Shown piece after piece: positions 31,593 to 39,888 of a stretch of DNA of 64,000 bases. The stretch comes from Companilactobacillus bobalius (lineage in GTDB: Bacteria > Bacillota > Bacilli > Lactobacillales > Lactobacillaceae). The DNA is taken from positions 792,268 to 856,267 of the forward strand of contig NZ_LNUA01000032.1 of NCBI RefSeq assembly GCF_009764355.1. Reading direction: 5' to 3'. Each line of letters starts with the position of its first letter. Position 1 is the first letter of the stretch. A program made the translations under genes and the position numbers. The notes under the pieces are model-generated. The model was not told the DNA's origin. It ran no database searches and saw only the letters and a program-made list of their open reading frames with translations.

Positions 31593-33342
31593 TCAGCCTC
31601 CCCTCTAACTCGGCTGTCTTTTCTTGTAAATGGAAGGTATCGTAATACCAACCTTTTTGAGCCAACAACTCTTGATGAGTACCCTTTTCAAGAATAGTTC
31701 CATGATCCATAACCAATATCTGGTCAGCTGCCTCAACAGAACTCAAACGACTGGCAGCAATAATAGTTGTCGCATTCTTACGATTATGAGCAATTCTTTG
31801 TTCAATATTACGTTCAGTTTTAAAATCGACCGCAGACAAAGAGTCATCCAGAATCAACAATTTAGGATCACTCAAAATAGCTCTAGCAATTGCTAAGCGT
31901 TGTTTCTGACCACCAGACAAGGACACTCCTAATTCACCGACCTCTGTATCGTAGCCATTCGGCATCTTTTCGATATCAGCATCAAGATCGGCTACCCGAC
32001 TGGCATCCTCAACTTGAGCTTGATTAGCTTCCATATTGGCAAAACGAACATTGTCTCTAATGTCAGTTGAGAATAAGAAATTAGTTTGTGGCACATAACC
32101 AATCGTGTTTAAATAATTATCAATATCATACTTACGAATATCATTTTCGCCCATCTTGATTGAGCCATCATAATGATCAAAATCACGCATCAATAGACTG
32201 ATAATGGTTGATTTACCACCACCAGTTGGACCCACAATCCCTAAAGTTTGCCCTTCTCTTAATTCAAAATGAACATCATGCAAAGCTGTGGCACTATCAT
32301 CGTCAGGATAATGGAAAGAGTGAACATTAAAGTCCAAATTACAATCTGTAATTGTTTCAATTGCATGTTTAGGACGAATTAGTGAAGATTTTTCACCTAA
32401 TAAATCACTAATACGATCATAACTAGCTGAACCACGTTCCAAGACATTGAACAAACTACCAACAGCGTACATTGGCCATGTTAATTGAGTCATATATGTA
32501 ATGAATGAAACTAATTGACCAATTGTGATCTGCTTATTCAATACTGCTAGACCACCGAAGATGATCGTAATCACGTATGAAATCCCCATGATCAGTGTCG
32601 TCAACGGATCAAATAAAGCATCCAAACGATAAGAACGACGATTGGCCTTGATGTTATCATCAACATAATTGTTGAAATCAGCCTCATCTTCACGTTCTTG
32701 ACCAAGAGCCTTTAAAACTTTAATACCAACAATACTTTCCTGAGTCTTATTATTGATACTAGAAAATTCTGCTTGTGATTTAGAAAAGGCATCATGAACC
32801 TTGCCTCCTAAAATATTAGCCATAATTCCCAAAAGAATAAGTGGCAATACCGCTAGAATTGTTAACTTCCAACCAATGAATAACCCCATAGCTAGAATAG
32901 TAGAAGTTCCGGTAATTATGGAGTCGGCCAAAGTTAAAATACCTGGTCCTGCAACATCACGTACCGCATCAATATCATTGGTAGCATGCGCCATCAAATC
33001 ACCAGTACGCCATTTCTTATAAAAAGTAGCATCCATCTTCATAAATTGACGATAAAGTCGACTTCTTAAATCCCTCTCTAAAACGAAAGAACTTCCAAAT
33101 ATCATTTTTCGCCATAAAAATCTTAAAAGATATTGTGCAATCGCTGTCCCCAAAAAGATCAACATACTTACTAATAGAAAATTACCCGTGACGTTACGTT
33201 TACTAACCGCGTCAACGACATTTCCGATAATCTTAGGAGGAATAACATTTACAATTGCGACAATGATTAAAGCTATGACTCCGATTAAATATTGTTTCCA
33301 TTGGTTTTTAAAAAACCATTTGAGTCGTGAAAAAATCCCCAT
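31579..33342 (-). CDS. Heterodimeric ABC exporter subunit with degenerate ATPase half
   Basis: This 587-residue half-transporter, first gene of the pair, has six helices and an ATPase with Walker A GPTGGGKST and consensus signature LSGGQKQRLA. The Walker B reads LLILDDSLSAVD (Asp instead of catalytic Glu) and the H-loop position reads IIAASRLSSV (Ser instead of His). That is the degenerate half known from BmrC/LmrC and TM287-type exporters. The start ATG at 33342 has GGTGAGATGAC upstream, a weak-looking site. A cre-like palindrome lies 72 bases upstream. Confidence 0.9.
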   Translation of the reverse strand: MGIFSRLKWFFKNQWKQYLIGVIALIIVAIVNVIPPKIIGNVVDAVSKRNVTGNFLLVSMLIFLGTAIAQYLLRFLWRKMIFGSSFVLERDLRSRLYRQFMKMDATFYKKWRTGDLMAHATNDIDAVRDVAGPGILTLADSIITGTSTILAMGLFIGWKLTILAVLPLILLGIMANILGGKVHDAFSKSQAEFSSINNKTQESIVGIKVLKALGQEREDEADFNNYVDDNIKANRRSYRLDALFDPLTTLIMGISYVITIIFGGLAVLNKQITIGQLVSFITYMTQLTWPMYAVGSLFNVLERGSASYDRISDLLGEKSSLIRPKHAIETITDCNLDFNVHSFHYPDDDSATALHDVHFELREGQTLGIVGPTGGGKSTIISLLMRDFDHYDGSIKMGENDIRKYDIDNYLNTIGYVPQTNFLFSTDIRDNVRFANMEANQAQVEDASRVADLDADIEKMPNGYDTEVGELGVSLSGGQKQRLAIARAILSDPKLLILDDSLSAVDFKTERNIEQRIAHNRKNATTIIAASRLSSVEAADQILVMDHGTILEKGTHQELLAQKGWYYDTFHLQEKTAELEGRLNDEK

Positions 33343-33413
33343 GTCATCTCACCTACAATCTAAAAATTACATTATTAATACCTTACACCCTCAAGTTAAC
33401 TTTAAAGCAACTC

Positions 33414-33427
33414 AGAAAACGTTTTCT
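33414..33427 (-). promoter_or_regulatory. cre-like palindrome upstream of the ABC exporter
   Basis: AGAAAACGTTTTCT is a perfect 14-base palindrome that differs from the CcpA cre consensus only at its two ends. It lies upstream of the exporter operon. Confidence 0.4.
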
Positions 33428-33450
33428 GGCTATAATTTTAATTTTATTAT

Positions 33451-33493
33451 AAAAAAATAGCGGTATTCTCATAATTAAATAAGAATACCGCTA
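33451..33493 (-). terminator. Lactate oxidase terminator
   Basis: TAGCGGTATTCT pairs with AGAATACCGCTA; on the minus strand the stem is followed by a T-run. It lies 25 bases after the lactate oxidase stop. Confidence 0.88.
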
Positions 33494-33517
33494 ATTAACA
33501 TCAAATTAAACTATTAT

Positions 33518-34618
33518 CTACCAAAGCAATTCAGTGTTTTTAACATCGTTAATTGTCTTTGTACCAGCCAATTGCATAGTAATGGATAATTCCATGTTCA
33601 AGTGTTCAATTACATCTGTTACACCTTGAGCACCACCGAGGTTCAATCCATAAATGATTGGACGACCAATAGCAACTAAATCAGCACCACTAGCCAAGGC
33701 TTTGAAGACATGTTCACCACGACGAACACCACTATCAAAGATAACTGGTACACGTTGATCAACTGCATCAGCAATGTCTGGTAAAACTTCAAATGAAGCT
33801 GGACCACCATCTAGTTGACGGCCACCATGGTTAGATACCCAAACACCATCGGCACCAAACTCAATAGCTAATTCAGCGTCGTCAGGTGATTGAATACCTT
33901 TAACGATAACTGGTAGACCAGACATATCCTTAATCTTTTGAATGTCTGTAGGTACGATTCCTTGTTTAGCTGAAGCATAAATTTCAGAGATTCCCTTACC
34001 TTCACCGTCACCAGCTGAATATCCAGCTAAGTTAGGCATTGGAAGTGGGAATTGGAACTTATTAGCAACATCAGCTTCACGATAACCACCTAAAGTAGAA
34101 TCAACAGTTAAGACAATAGCTTTAGCACCAGCAGCAACAGCCTTTTTAATTAGGAATTCGTTAAAATTATCATCCTTACTCATATATAATTGGAAAAATT
34201 GTGGAGCATCAGGAGCAGCGGCTGCAGCATCTTCAATTGAAGTACTTGCATAAGTACTGATTGAGAAGATAGAACCGGCAGCAGCTACACCTTTAGCTGT
34301 GTCAGTTTCACCTTTAGCATGTGCTAATCCTTGAGCAGCTGAAGGTGCTTGAATAATAGGAGTCTTCAAATCAATATCCCATAATTTAGTACTTAGATCT
34401 GCATGATCGATACCTTGAAGTACACGTGGTTCAATCTTTCTCTTATTAAAGGATTCAGTATTTTGTTTCTTAGTCCATTCATCCTCAGAACCACCACTGA
34501 TATAACCAAAGGCGCCCTTTTCATTACTCATATGATCCTTCACACGAGCCTCTAGACCAGCAATATTTAGAATATCTACATGATTTTCAGCAGTACTTGC
34601 TTCATACTTCTTTTTCAT
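33518..34618 (-). CDS. lox: L-lactate oxidase (FMN-dependent alpha-hydroxy acid oxidase)
   Basis: This 366-residue TIM-barrel flavoenzyme oxidises L-lactate with oxygen to pyruvate and hydrogen peroxide. Start chosen at 34618 because AAAGGATGG lies just before it. Active-site residues match Aerococcus lactate oxidase with a one-residue offset: Y39 in FGYISGG, A95 in APSAAQGLAH, Y145 in QLYMSKDD, D173 in TVDST, K240 in VIVKGIQ, H264 and R267 in SNHGGRQLDGGP. Phosphate-site glycines and DSGVRRGEHVFKALASGAD follow. Single gene with its own terminator. It probably supports acetate formation with the acetate kinases under oxygen. Confidence 0.88.
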   Translation of the reverse strand: MKKKYEASTAENHVDILNIAGLEARVKDHMSNEKGAFGYISGGSEDEWTKKQNTESFNKRKIEPRVLQGIDHADLSTKLWDIDLKTPIIQAPSAAQGLAHAKGETDTAKGVAAAGSIFSISTYASTSIEDAAAAAPDAPQFFQLYMSKDDNFNEFLIKKAVAAGAKAIVLTVDSTLGGYREADVANKFQFPLPMPNLAGYSAGDGEGKGISEIYASAKQGIVPTDIQKIKDMSGLPVIVKGIQSPDDAELAIEFGADGVWVSNHGGRQLDGGPASFEVLPDIADAVDQRVPVIFDSGVRRGEHVFKALASGADLVAIGRPIIYGLNLGGAQGVTDVIEHLNMELSITMQLAGTKTINDVKNTELLW

Positions 34619-34761
34619 TAAAAATCCCATCCTTTTTACTTGTATTTGTTCAACAGGATCAGTTTAACCTACATTTGTAAATTTTGCTGATATTTGTTCC
34701 GAAAATATCAATTTTTCTTTTAATATTGATGAAATAATTTATTTTATATTAGTGTTAAATG

Positions 34762-34918
34762 CCGTCTTCCACAACAAGCCCGATTGGTCTGGAACGCTGT
34801 GGACACTGATTTGAGCCAATTGAAGATCACAATTGTCTCAAATACAGGTCTTCTACTAAGTGATAAATCACTAAGTAGAATCTCACGGCTGAGACCAATC
34901 GGACTTGTTGTTCCAGAC
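34762..34918 (+). repeat. Covarying-arm hairpin repeat E, copy 2
   Basis: A 157-base element upstream of the lactate oxidase gene. Constant blocks CCGTCTTCCACA (34762-34773), GGAACGCTGTGG (34791-34802), CGGCTGA (34886-34892) and TGTTCCAGAC (34909-34918) are shared with the copy at 25229-25306. The arms at 34771-34790 and 34892-34911 pair over 20 positions with one C-A mismatch (a G-U on the other strand) and are unrelated in sequence to copy 1. The central part carries two further hairpins that copy 1 lacks. Confidence 0.8.
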
Positions 34919-34961
34919 TAAATCTCTATTTTTCAATTATCGTGGAATCTAAATAATAAAT

Positions 34962-35024
34962 AAGAACAGTCTCTATTAAGAGATTCAAATTCATTTTGAA
35001 TTCCTAATGGAGACTGTTCTTTTA
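34962..35024 (-). terminator. Terminator of the antiporter/channel operon
   Basis: AAGAACAGTCTC pairs with GAGACTGTTCTT with an inner AT-rich extension. It lies about 35 bases after the TMEM175-like gene stop and has T-runs on the minus strand. Confidence 0.85.
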
Positions 35025-35057
35025 ATTTAAAATTTCTATTTGATTGTAATCTCAAGT

Positions 35058-35672
35058 TTACCTATGTCCTAAAACATTACTTAATCGTAGATAAGCCACA
35101 AAATGGAAACCAATTCCTGCTAACAGGAAAAACGCTCCTAATGGAACAAAGAATAATGAGCTAATGATAGCCAAGATATAAAGACTAACACTGACTAAAG
35201 GATCATATTTATTCTTAGCAAAAGCACTATTTTCCATCCGATTCGATTTTAGTTCGTGATGTTTTCCGATATACGAGTACAAAACGTAAAACATAAACGA
35301 AATAATAAGCGCTACTAAGTCATATGTAATGAATGCTACTCTGATATCATTTAAATTTCCACGGCTCAAGGTGTCCGCCACTAATGCCATTGGATAATTA
35401 ATCAATGTAATTGTGAATAACATCAAGAGATTGATCAAATTCAAATTGCGATTGATGGCTTTGAGTGCATTGAAGTAATCATGATGAAATAACCACAACG
35501 TACCCACGTAAAAATATGAAACTATATAGGCTATCAAAATTGGCCATTGATGAAACATGGCGGTTAACAGATGCCCAGATTTAAAACTTGGAACCGTGAA
35601 TTCCAAAACCAAAATAGTAATCAAAATGGCAAAAACACCATCGCTAAATGCTAATAATCTATCTTTTGTCAC
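35058..35672 (-). CDS. TMEM175/DUF1211 family membrane channel
   Basis: This 204-residue protein has six helices and the family signature RLLAFSDGVFAILITILVL at residues 5-23. The FSDGVFAI motif lines the pore in bacterial TMEM175 potassium channels. GTG start at 35672 with GAGGGAG before it. It lies 13 bases after the cation/proton antiporter stop and is co-transcribed, so the pair may manage monovalent cations. Length is close to the bacterial family norm. Confidence 0.88.
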   Translation of the reverse strand: MTKDRLLAFSDGVFAILITILVLEFTVPSFKSGHLLTAMFHQWPILIAYIVSYFYVGTLWLFHHDYFNALKAINRNLNLINLLMLFTITLINYPMALVADTLSRGNLNDIRVAFITYDLVALIISFMFYVLYSYIGKHHELKSNRMENSAFAKNKYDPLVSVSLYILAIISSLFFVPLGAFFLLAGIGFHFVAYLRLSNVLGHR

Positions 35673-35685
35673 TAAAAATTCTCCC

Positions 35686-36852
35686 TCACTCTATAGCTTC
35701 ATCGTCTGAACTAAGAATCTTATTAAAGACAATTGGACAGACTAAACAAGTAATAATGGCCGCCAACGTGATTGCTCCTGACTGAGCAGTAGTAATCAAT
35801 TTCAAATTGCGTCCAACTTGTAGAATGGGCAAAACTAAAGTAATCGTTGTGGACGTAACAATTGCAGCGGCACTGGCATATCGTCTGCCAAATCGTTTAC
35901 GAAAGACAAAGTAAACAATTGCCTTTGACACGATGAAAGCTACCAAAAATACTGGAATCAACAATAGAGCCTGTTTGTTAGTAAACAAAGTTCTCAAGTT
36001 TAGATTTACTCCTGTAGTAATGAAGAAAACTGGTATAAAAAATCCATAACCCATTGAGCTCAATTTTTCTTCAGTGTCAGGCTTTGGCTTCAACAATTTC
36101 ATCACAGCACCTGCCAAGAAGGAACCCAAAATACTTTCAGCACCAATTTGTTCAGCAAAAGTAACCAAAGTGAAAATCAAGAAGAAAGCTAAACGGATAT
36201 CTAATTGTGTCGTTGATTTATCGATTTTATCAAAGAAGACATAGATTCGATTGAAACGATGCAACAGAACAATTGCAATAATAAAAATAACCGGCAAGCC
36301 TAATACGGAAATGTAATGCTGTTGCTTAACAGCTGAATAAATTGTCAAAGCCACCAAAGGAATAAATTCCCCGAACGCTGATGTTAACAAAATCGTTTGC
36401 CCATAATTAGTATTCAGCAATCCAGCCTCTTTTAAGAGTGAAATGATAACACCTAGAGCAATCGTACTGAATAAAATGACTGCCAAAATAAATTCACTGA
36501 AAATTCCAGTAACGTACAAAATGCCACTTAAAATCATCGACATAATAAATATCGATATGAAACCAGCAAATGAATTACCCAAAGGCGAATAAACCGATTT
36601 ATCCTTCTTAGGCTCCAATAGAGAAAAATCAATCTCCATCCCACCTAAAAAGATCAGCATGATCACACCCAAATTAGCAATGTATTGAACACTGACATCT
36701 GGATGAACAATATTGAGACCAGTCTTACCAATGATGATCCCCATAATAATTTCTGAAATAGCCGTAGGCATCCGTTGCAAATGAAACCTAGCCGTAATAA
36801 GAGGCGTAATCAAAGCAGCGAATAATACGATCAATAAAGCAAATTTTCCCAT
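35686..36852 (-). CDS. CPA2-type cation/proton antiporter
   Basis: This 388-residue antiporter has 12-13 helices and features of the NapA/KefB family: the N-terminal PTAISEIIMGIIIGKTGL, a LIFLGGMEIDF segment, and EQIGAESILGSFLAGAVM with acidic residues in membrane helices. There is no C-terminal TrkA domain, so it is the short form (Na+/H+ or K+/H+). ATG start after GAGGTTTTGTT. It leads a two-gene operon with the TMEM175-like channel. The ion specificity is not decided. Confidence 0.87.
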   Translation of the reverse strand: MGKFALLIVLFAALITPLITARFHLQRMPTAISEIIMGIIIGKTGLNIVHPDVSVQYIANLGVIMLIFLGGMEIDFSLLEPKKDKSVYSPLGNSFAGFISIFIMSMILSGILYVTGIFSEFILAVILFSTIALGVIISLLKEAGLLNTNYGQTILLTSAFGEFIPLVALTIYSAVKQQHYISVLGLPVIFIIAIVLLHRFNRIYVFFDKIDKSTTQLDIRLAFFLIFTLVTFAEQIGAESILGSFLAGAVMKLLKPKPDTEEKLSSMGYGFFIPVFFITTGVNLNLRTLFTNKQALLLIPVFLVAFIVSKAIVYFVFRKRFGRRYASAAAIVTSTTITLVLPILQVGRNLKLITTAQSGAITLAAIITCLVCPIVFNKILSSDDEAIE

Positions 36853-36880
36853 AACAAAACCTCAAAGAGCGAAGCAGGCC

Positions 36881-36993
36881 CGCTTAGATTCTGATCATTT
36901 GCAGGACTTTGCGAATTGGCTGCGTAGCAGACAGTTCGTGAAGTCAGGCAAAGCACAGGAATCTGGCCTGCGTAGCTCGTTTCCACTATAAAG
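36881..36993 (-). repeat. Dispersed repeat R, copy 2
   Basis: Reverse-complement copy of 21071-21181, located just upstream of the antiporter gene. In this copy the flanks GAGCTACGCAGGCC and GGCCTGCTTCGCTC are partly complementary and could close a stem; copy 1 does not keep that pairing. The open frame that covers both copies has no ribosome binding site. Confidence 0.75.
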
Positions 36994-37130
36994 TATAGAA
37001 CCATAGTTATTCTAAAACAAAACACAAAATTATCCCAAAATAAAAAATCAATTAACAACAAAAACAATAATTATCTATCAATAAAAAGTCAAAAAAACCA
37101 ACTTGAAACAGAGCATAGTTTTTCCCATCT

Positions 37131-37182
37131 AAAAAAGTCCAGCATAGCAACCACAAAAAATGATAACTACACTAGACTTATT
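37131..37182 (-). terminator. MFS gene terminator
   Basis: On the minus strand AAGTCTAGTGTAG pairs with CTATGCTGGACTT using two wobble pairs, followed by TTTTTT. It lies about 20 bases after the MFS stop. Confidence 0.7.
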
Positions 37183-37199
37183 TTTTGTTAATTGATTAA

Positions 37200-38390
37200 T
37201 TACTCTACTTCAGTATTCAATTTTTCAGGTTCACCAATAACAAAATGATCAACAATAGCGATAACTAAGAATGCTAAGGCTACTAGACAGACACCGATCC
37301 AACCGATACGACTCCAAGCCCAAGTTGCGGCTAAAGTTCCGATGGAGCCGCCTAAAAAGTAACTAAACATAAAGATTGAATTATTACGACTACTCTGTTG
37401 ATGATTCAATGACTGTACAATTGCTTGATTAGAAACTTGACTGAATTGTGTTCCCAAATCAAGCAATACGATACCAACTATTAGACCAATCATCCAGAAT
37501 CCCACTAGCCAGAAAACTACAAATCCTAAACCAGACAAAATCATACTTAGACCGATTGTTAATTTGGGAGATTTCTGATCAACTAAGTTGCCGACCCATG
37601 GTGCTACCAAGATACCAGCAATACCTAGTAACCCTAATAGTCCAGCAATACTACTGCCTAAATGATATTGAGCTGCTAAATAGAATGCCAATGTAGACCA
37701 TAAAACGTTAGACATCCCAAACATACAAAAACCATTTATAGCTGAACCACGTAATTCCTTTTGTTCAATGAAAAGTTTAGGCAAAGTCTTGATTACAGCA
37801 AAGTACTTCAAATCACGATGTCCTCGTTTATCATGAGGCATGAAAAGATGCACTATCAACAAGAAAACCAAATCCACTCCGGCCGCAATTAAATATATGT
37901 ACTGCCAAGGCATGATACTACCAAGCAAACCACTAAATGAACGTGACAATAGAATACCTGTTAACAAGCCGCTCAACACGATACCCAGAACCTTACCACG
38001 TTGCAATACTGGAGCTAAATATCCAGCATATGGAATAATAATCTGTGGTGCCACAGAAGTTATCCCTATCAAGGCTGTTGCCACTGCAAATATCCCAGCA
38101 TTCGGTGCCCAAAACGCTAATAATAACGAAATAATCGATAAAATCATCATGAATTGAATCAAATGATAACGATCAAAAATATCCCCTAAAGGAACAATCA
38201 GTAACAATCCAAAAGCATAACCCAATTGAGTGATCATGGCTAACATCCCCACAACCGATTTAGAAATATTGAAATCAGTCGCAATCAAGTTTTCAATTGG
38301 TTGAATAAAATTCAAATTGGCAACAATAACTCCAGTCACCACCGCCATCAATAAAATGGTCTTTTTTGACAAAGTCTCTGTCTCTTCCAA
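37200..38390 (-). CDS. MFS transporter, 12 TM
   Basis: This 396-residue major facilitator has 12 helices, with a DHA1-like motif A after helix 2 (VPLGDIFDRYHLIQ) and a second-half repeat (APWVGNLVDQKSPK). Start is TTG at 38390 following AGGGAGATATTAG. The PadR gene ends 12 bases upstream, so the two are co-transcribed. Co-expression with a PadR regulator suggests a drug or phenolic-compound exporter; the substrate is not known. Confidence 0.87.
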   Translation of the reverse strand: MEETETLSKKTILLMAVVTGVIVANLNFIQPIENLIATDFNISKSVVGMLAMITQLGYAFGLLLIVPLGDIFDRYHLIQFMMILSIISLLLAFWAPNAGIFAVATALIGITSVAPQIIIPYAGYLAPVLQRGKVLGIVLSGLLTGILLSRSFSGLLGSIMPWQYIYLIAAGVDLVFLLIVHLFMPHDKRGHRDLKYFAVIKTLPKLFIEQKELRGSAINGFCMFGMSNVLWSTLAFYLAAQYHLGSSIAGLLGLLGIAGILVAPWVGNLVDQKSPKLTIGLSMILSGLGFVVFWLVGFWMIGLIVGIVLLDLGTQFSQVSNQAIVQSLNHQQSSRNNSIFMFSYFLGGSIGTLAATWAWSRIGWIGVCLVALAFLVIAIVDHFVIGEPEKLNTEVE

Positions 38391-38402
38391 ACTAATATCT
38401 CC

Positions 38403-38933
38403 CTATTCTGCAAATTTCTTCAGTGACGAATCAACCCATTGTAAAGCAGCCTTCATCTGTACTTGTTTTAATGAAATCACCCATTGAGCATTCTTTAAAT
38501 CAGGAGCTGAGATAGGTGTCTCTTTCATATCAACTATCTGTTGAGATAACGATTTCTGATTTTCTAACAAATAATTTTTATATTCATTTAAAATTTCTCG
38601 ACGCAATTCAGGTTCTATTTGATGAAAATTACGAAATTTAACACTGTAAGTGAATTCCAAATTAGGATTCAAAGGTACCTTTTGTATCATTAATTCCTTA
38701 AAACGAATCCGACCGCGATCAGTAATCGTCGCCACTTTTTTCGATCGTTTCCCCACATCGACTTGGTCATTCAAAGTAATATAGCCAGCTTCATTCAAAC
38801 GTTTAAACAATGGATAAATCATTCCAAAACTGATTTTTCGTTGCCGACCCACAATTTGTTGTAAAATCTGCCGCATCAAATAACCACTCATCGACTCATC
38901 CATAAGTTGTCCTAAAACAAACAAGTCATACAT
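38403..38933 (-). CDS. PadR family transcriptional regulator
   Basis: The start at 38933 (MYDLFVLGQLMDESMSGYLM) follows AGGGGAG. The N-terminal PadR winged helix spans about residues 1-85, with LFVLGQLMDESMSGYLMRQI and IYPLFKRLNEAGYI. The C-terminal part (about 110-176) is a helical dimerisation domain. The family represses adjacent transporter or detoxification genes and is released by ligands. A 9-base-arm palindrome sits at 38951-38969, directly before the start, so it should autoregulate its operon with the MFS gene. Confidence 0.88.
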   Translation of the reverse strand: MYDLFVLGQLMDESMSGYLMRQILQQIVGRQRKISFGMIYPLFKRLNEAGYITLNDQVDVGKRSKKVATITDRGRIRFKELMIQKVPLNPNLEFTYSVKFRNFHQIEPELRREILNEYKNYLLENQKSLSQQIVDMKETPISAPDLKNAQWVISLKQVQMKAALQWVDSSLKKFAE

Positions 38934-38950
38934 TATCTCACTCCCCTTCA

Positions 38951-38994
38951 ATATATCAGTCTGATATATAATCAACTTTTCTAATATATATCAG
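38951..38994. promoter_or_regulatory. PadR operator
   Basis: ATATATCAG (38951-38959) and CTGATATAT (38961-38969) form a perfect inverted repeat around one base. A third copy of the half-site, ATATATCAG, lies at 38986-38994. PadR proteins bind this kind of ATAT-rich palindrome over their own promoters. Confidence 0.6.
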
Positions 38995-39090
38995 CTCAAT
39001 ATTGTTGTCAAATTGCAATTTAAGCTTGACCTCAAGTCGACTTTAAGTAATAAGGTTAATTTATCAACTAATTTACTAAGGAGAATAGAC

Positions 39091-39771
39091 ATGACTAAAC
39101 CCTATATTATCTGTCATATGATGACATCAGTTGACGGTCGCATTGATTGCGATATGACCGTCCAACTTCAAGGAACACAGGAATACTACTCAACTCTCAA
39201 AGATATCGAAGCTCCCACTACTCTAAGCGGTCGTGTTACTGCTCAATTAGAATTGGCACAAACTGGCGAATTCGAATCAAAAACTAACGAAGCTCTTAAT
39301 AAAGAAACCTTCAATAAAAACAATGACGCCGCCGGATACGAAGTAATTGTCGATACCAAAGGAGTTTTGCTCTGGGACGAAGATTATAACTACAGTAAGC
39401 CACACATCATTATTACTAGCGAACAAGTAAAAAAAGATTATTTAAATTACCTAGATTCTAAACAAATTTCTTGGATTGCAACCGGAAAAACTCAAATTGA
39501 TTTAGCTAGAGCCGTAGAAATCTTGGCAGAACAATTTAATGTCGAAAGAATGGCAATTGTTGGTGGTGGACATATTGATGGATCATTTTTAGATGCCGGT
39601 CTGATTGATGAAATCAGTCTACTAATTGGACCTGGAGTTGATGGACGCCAAGGCATGCCTGCTGTTTTCGATGGTCGTCCCCAAGACCGTAAACCAATGC
39701 CATTGAAATTACAGAGTGCCCAAACGTATGAAGACGGTGCTGTTTGGTTACGATATTTAGTTAAAAAATAA
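39091..39771 (+). CDS. RibD C-terminal/DHFR-like reductase
   Basis: This 226-residue dihydrofolate-reductase-fold protein has HMMTSVDGRIDCD at the N-terminus and an NADPH-binding MAIVGGGHIDGSFLDAGLIDEI, typical of the RibD reductase domain family (COG1985). It lacks a deaminase domain, so it is a stand-alone reductase rather than RibD itself. The start at 39091 follows AAGGAG. It is divergent from the PadR-MFS unit and may share its control region. Substrate unknown. Confidence 0.82.
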   Translation: MTKPYIICHMMTSVDGRIDCDMTVQLQGTQEYYSTLKDIEAPTTLSGRVTAQLELAQTGEFESKTNEALNKETFNKNNDAAGYEVIVDTKGVLLWDEDYNYSKPHIIITSEQVKKDYLNYLDSKQISWIATGKTQIDLARAVEILAEQFNVERMAIVGGGHIDGSFLDAGLIDEISLLIGPGVDGRQGMPAVFDGRPQDRKPMPLKLQSAQTYEDGAVWLRYLVKK

Positions 39772-39776
39772 CGTTG

Positions 39777-39822
39777 AAAACAAAAAAGAAACGAATAAAT
39801 AATCGTTTCTTTTTTGTTTTAC
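39777..39822 (+). terminator. Terminator after the reductase gene
   Basis: AAAACAAAAAAGAAACGA pairs with TCGTTTCTTTTTTGTTTT around ATAAATAA. Long perfect stem. Confidence 0.85.
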
Positions 39823-39888
39823 CTAAAGTTTTAATACATCGGTAATTCAATCGTAATACCACTTTCATCAATAAAAAAATCAAATTTG

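Noticed and set aside
36831..37067. Open frame over repeat R copy 2
   Set aside because: No ribosome binding site, overlaps the start of the antiporter gene, and the similarity to the other frame ends with the repeat borders.
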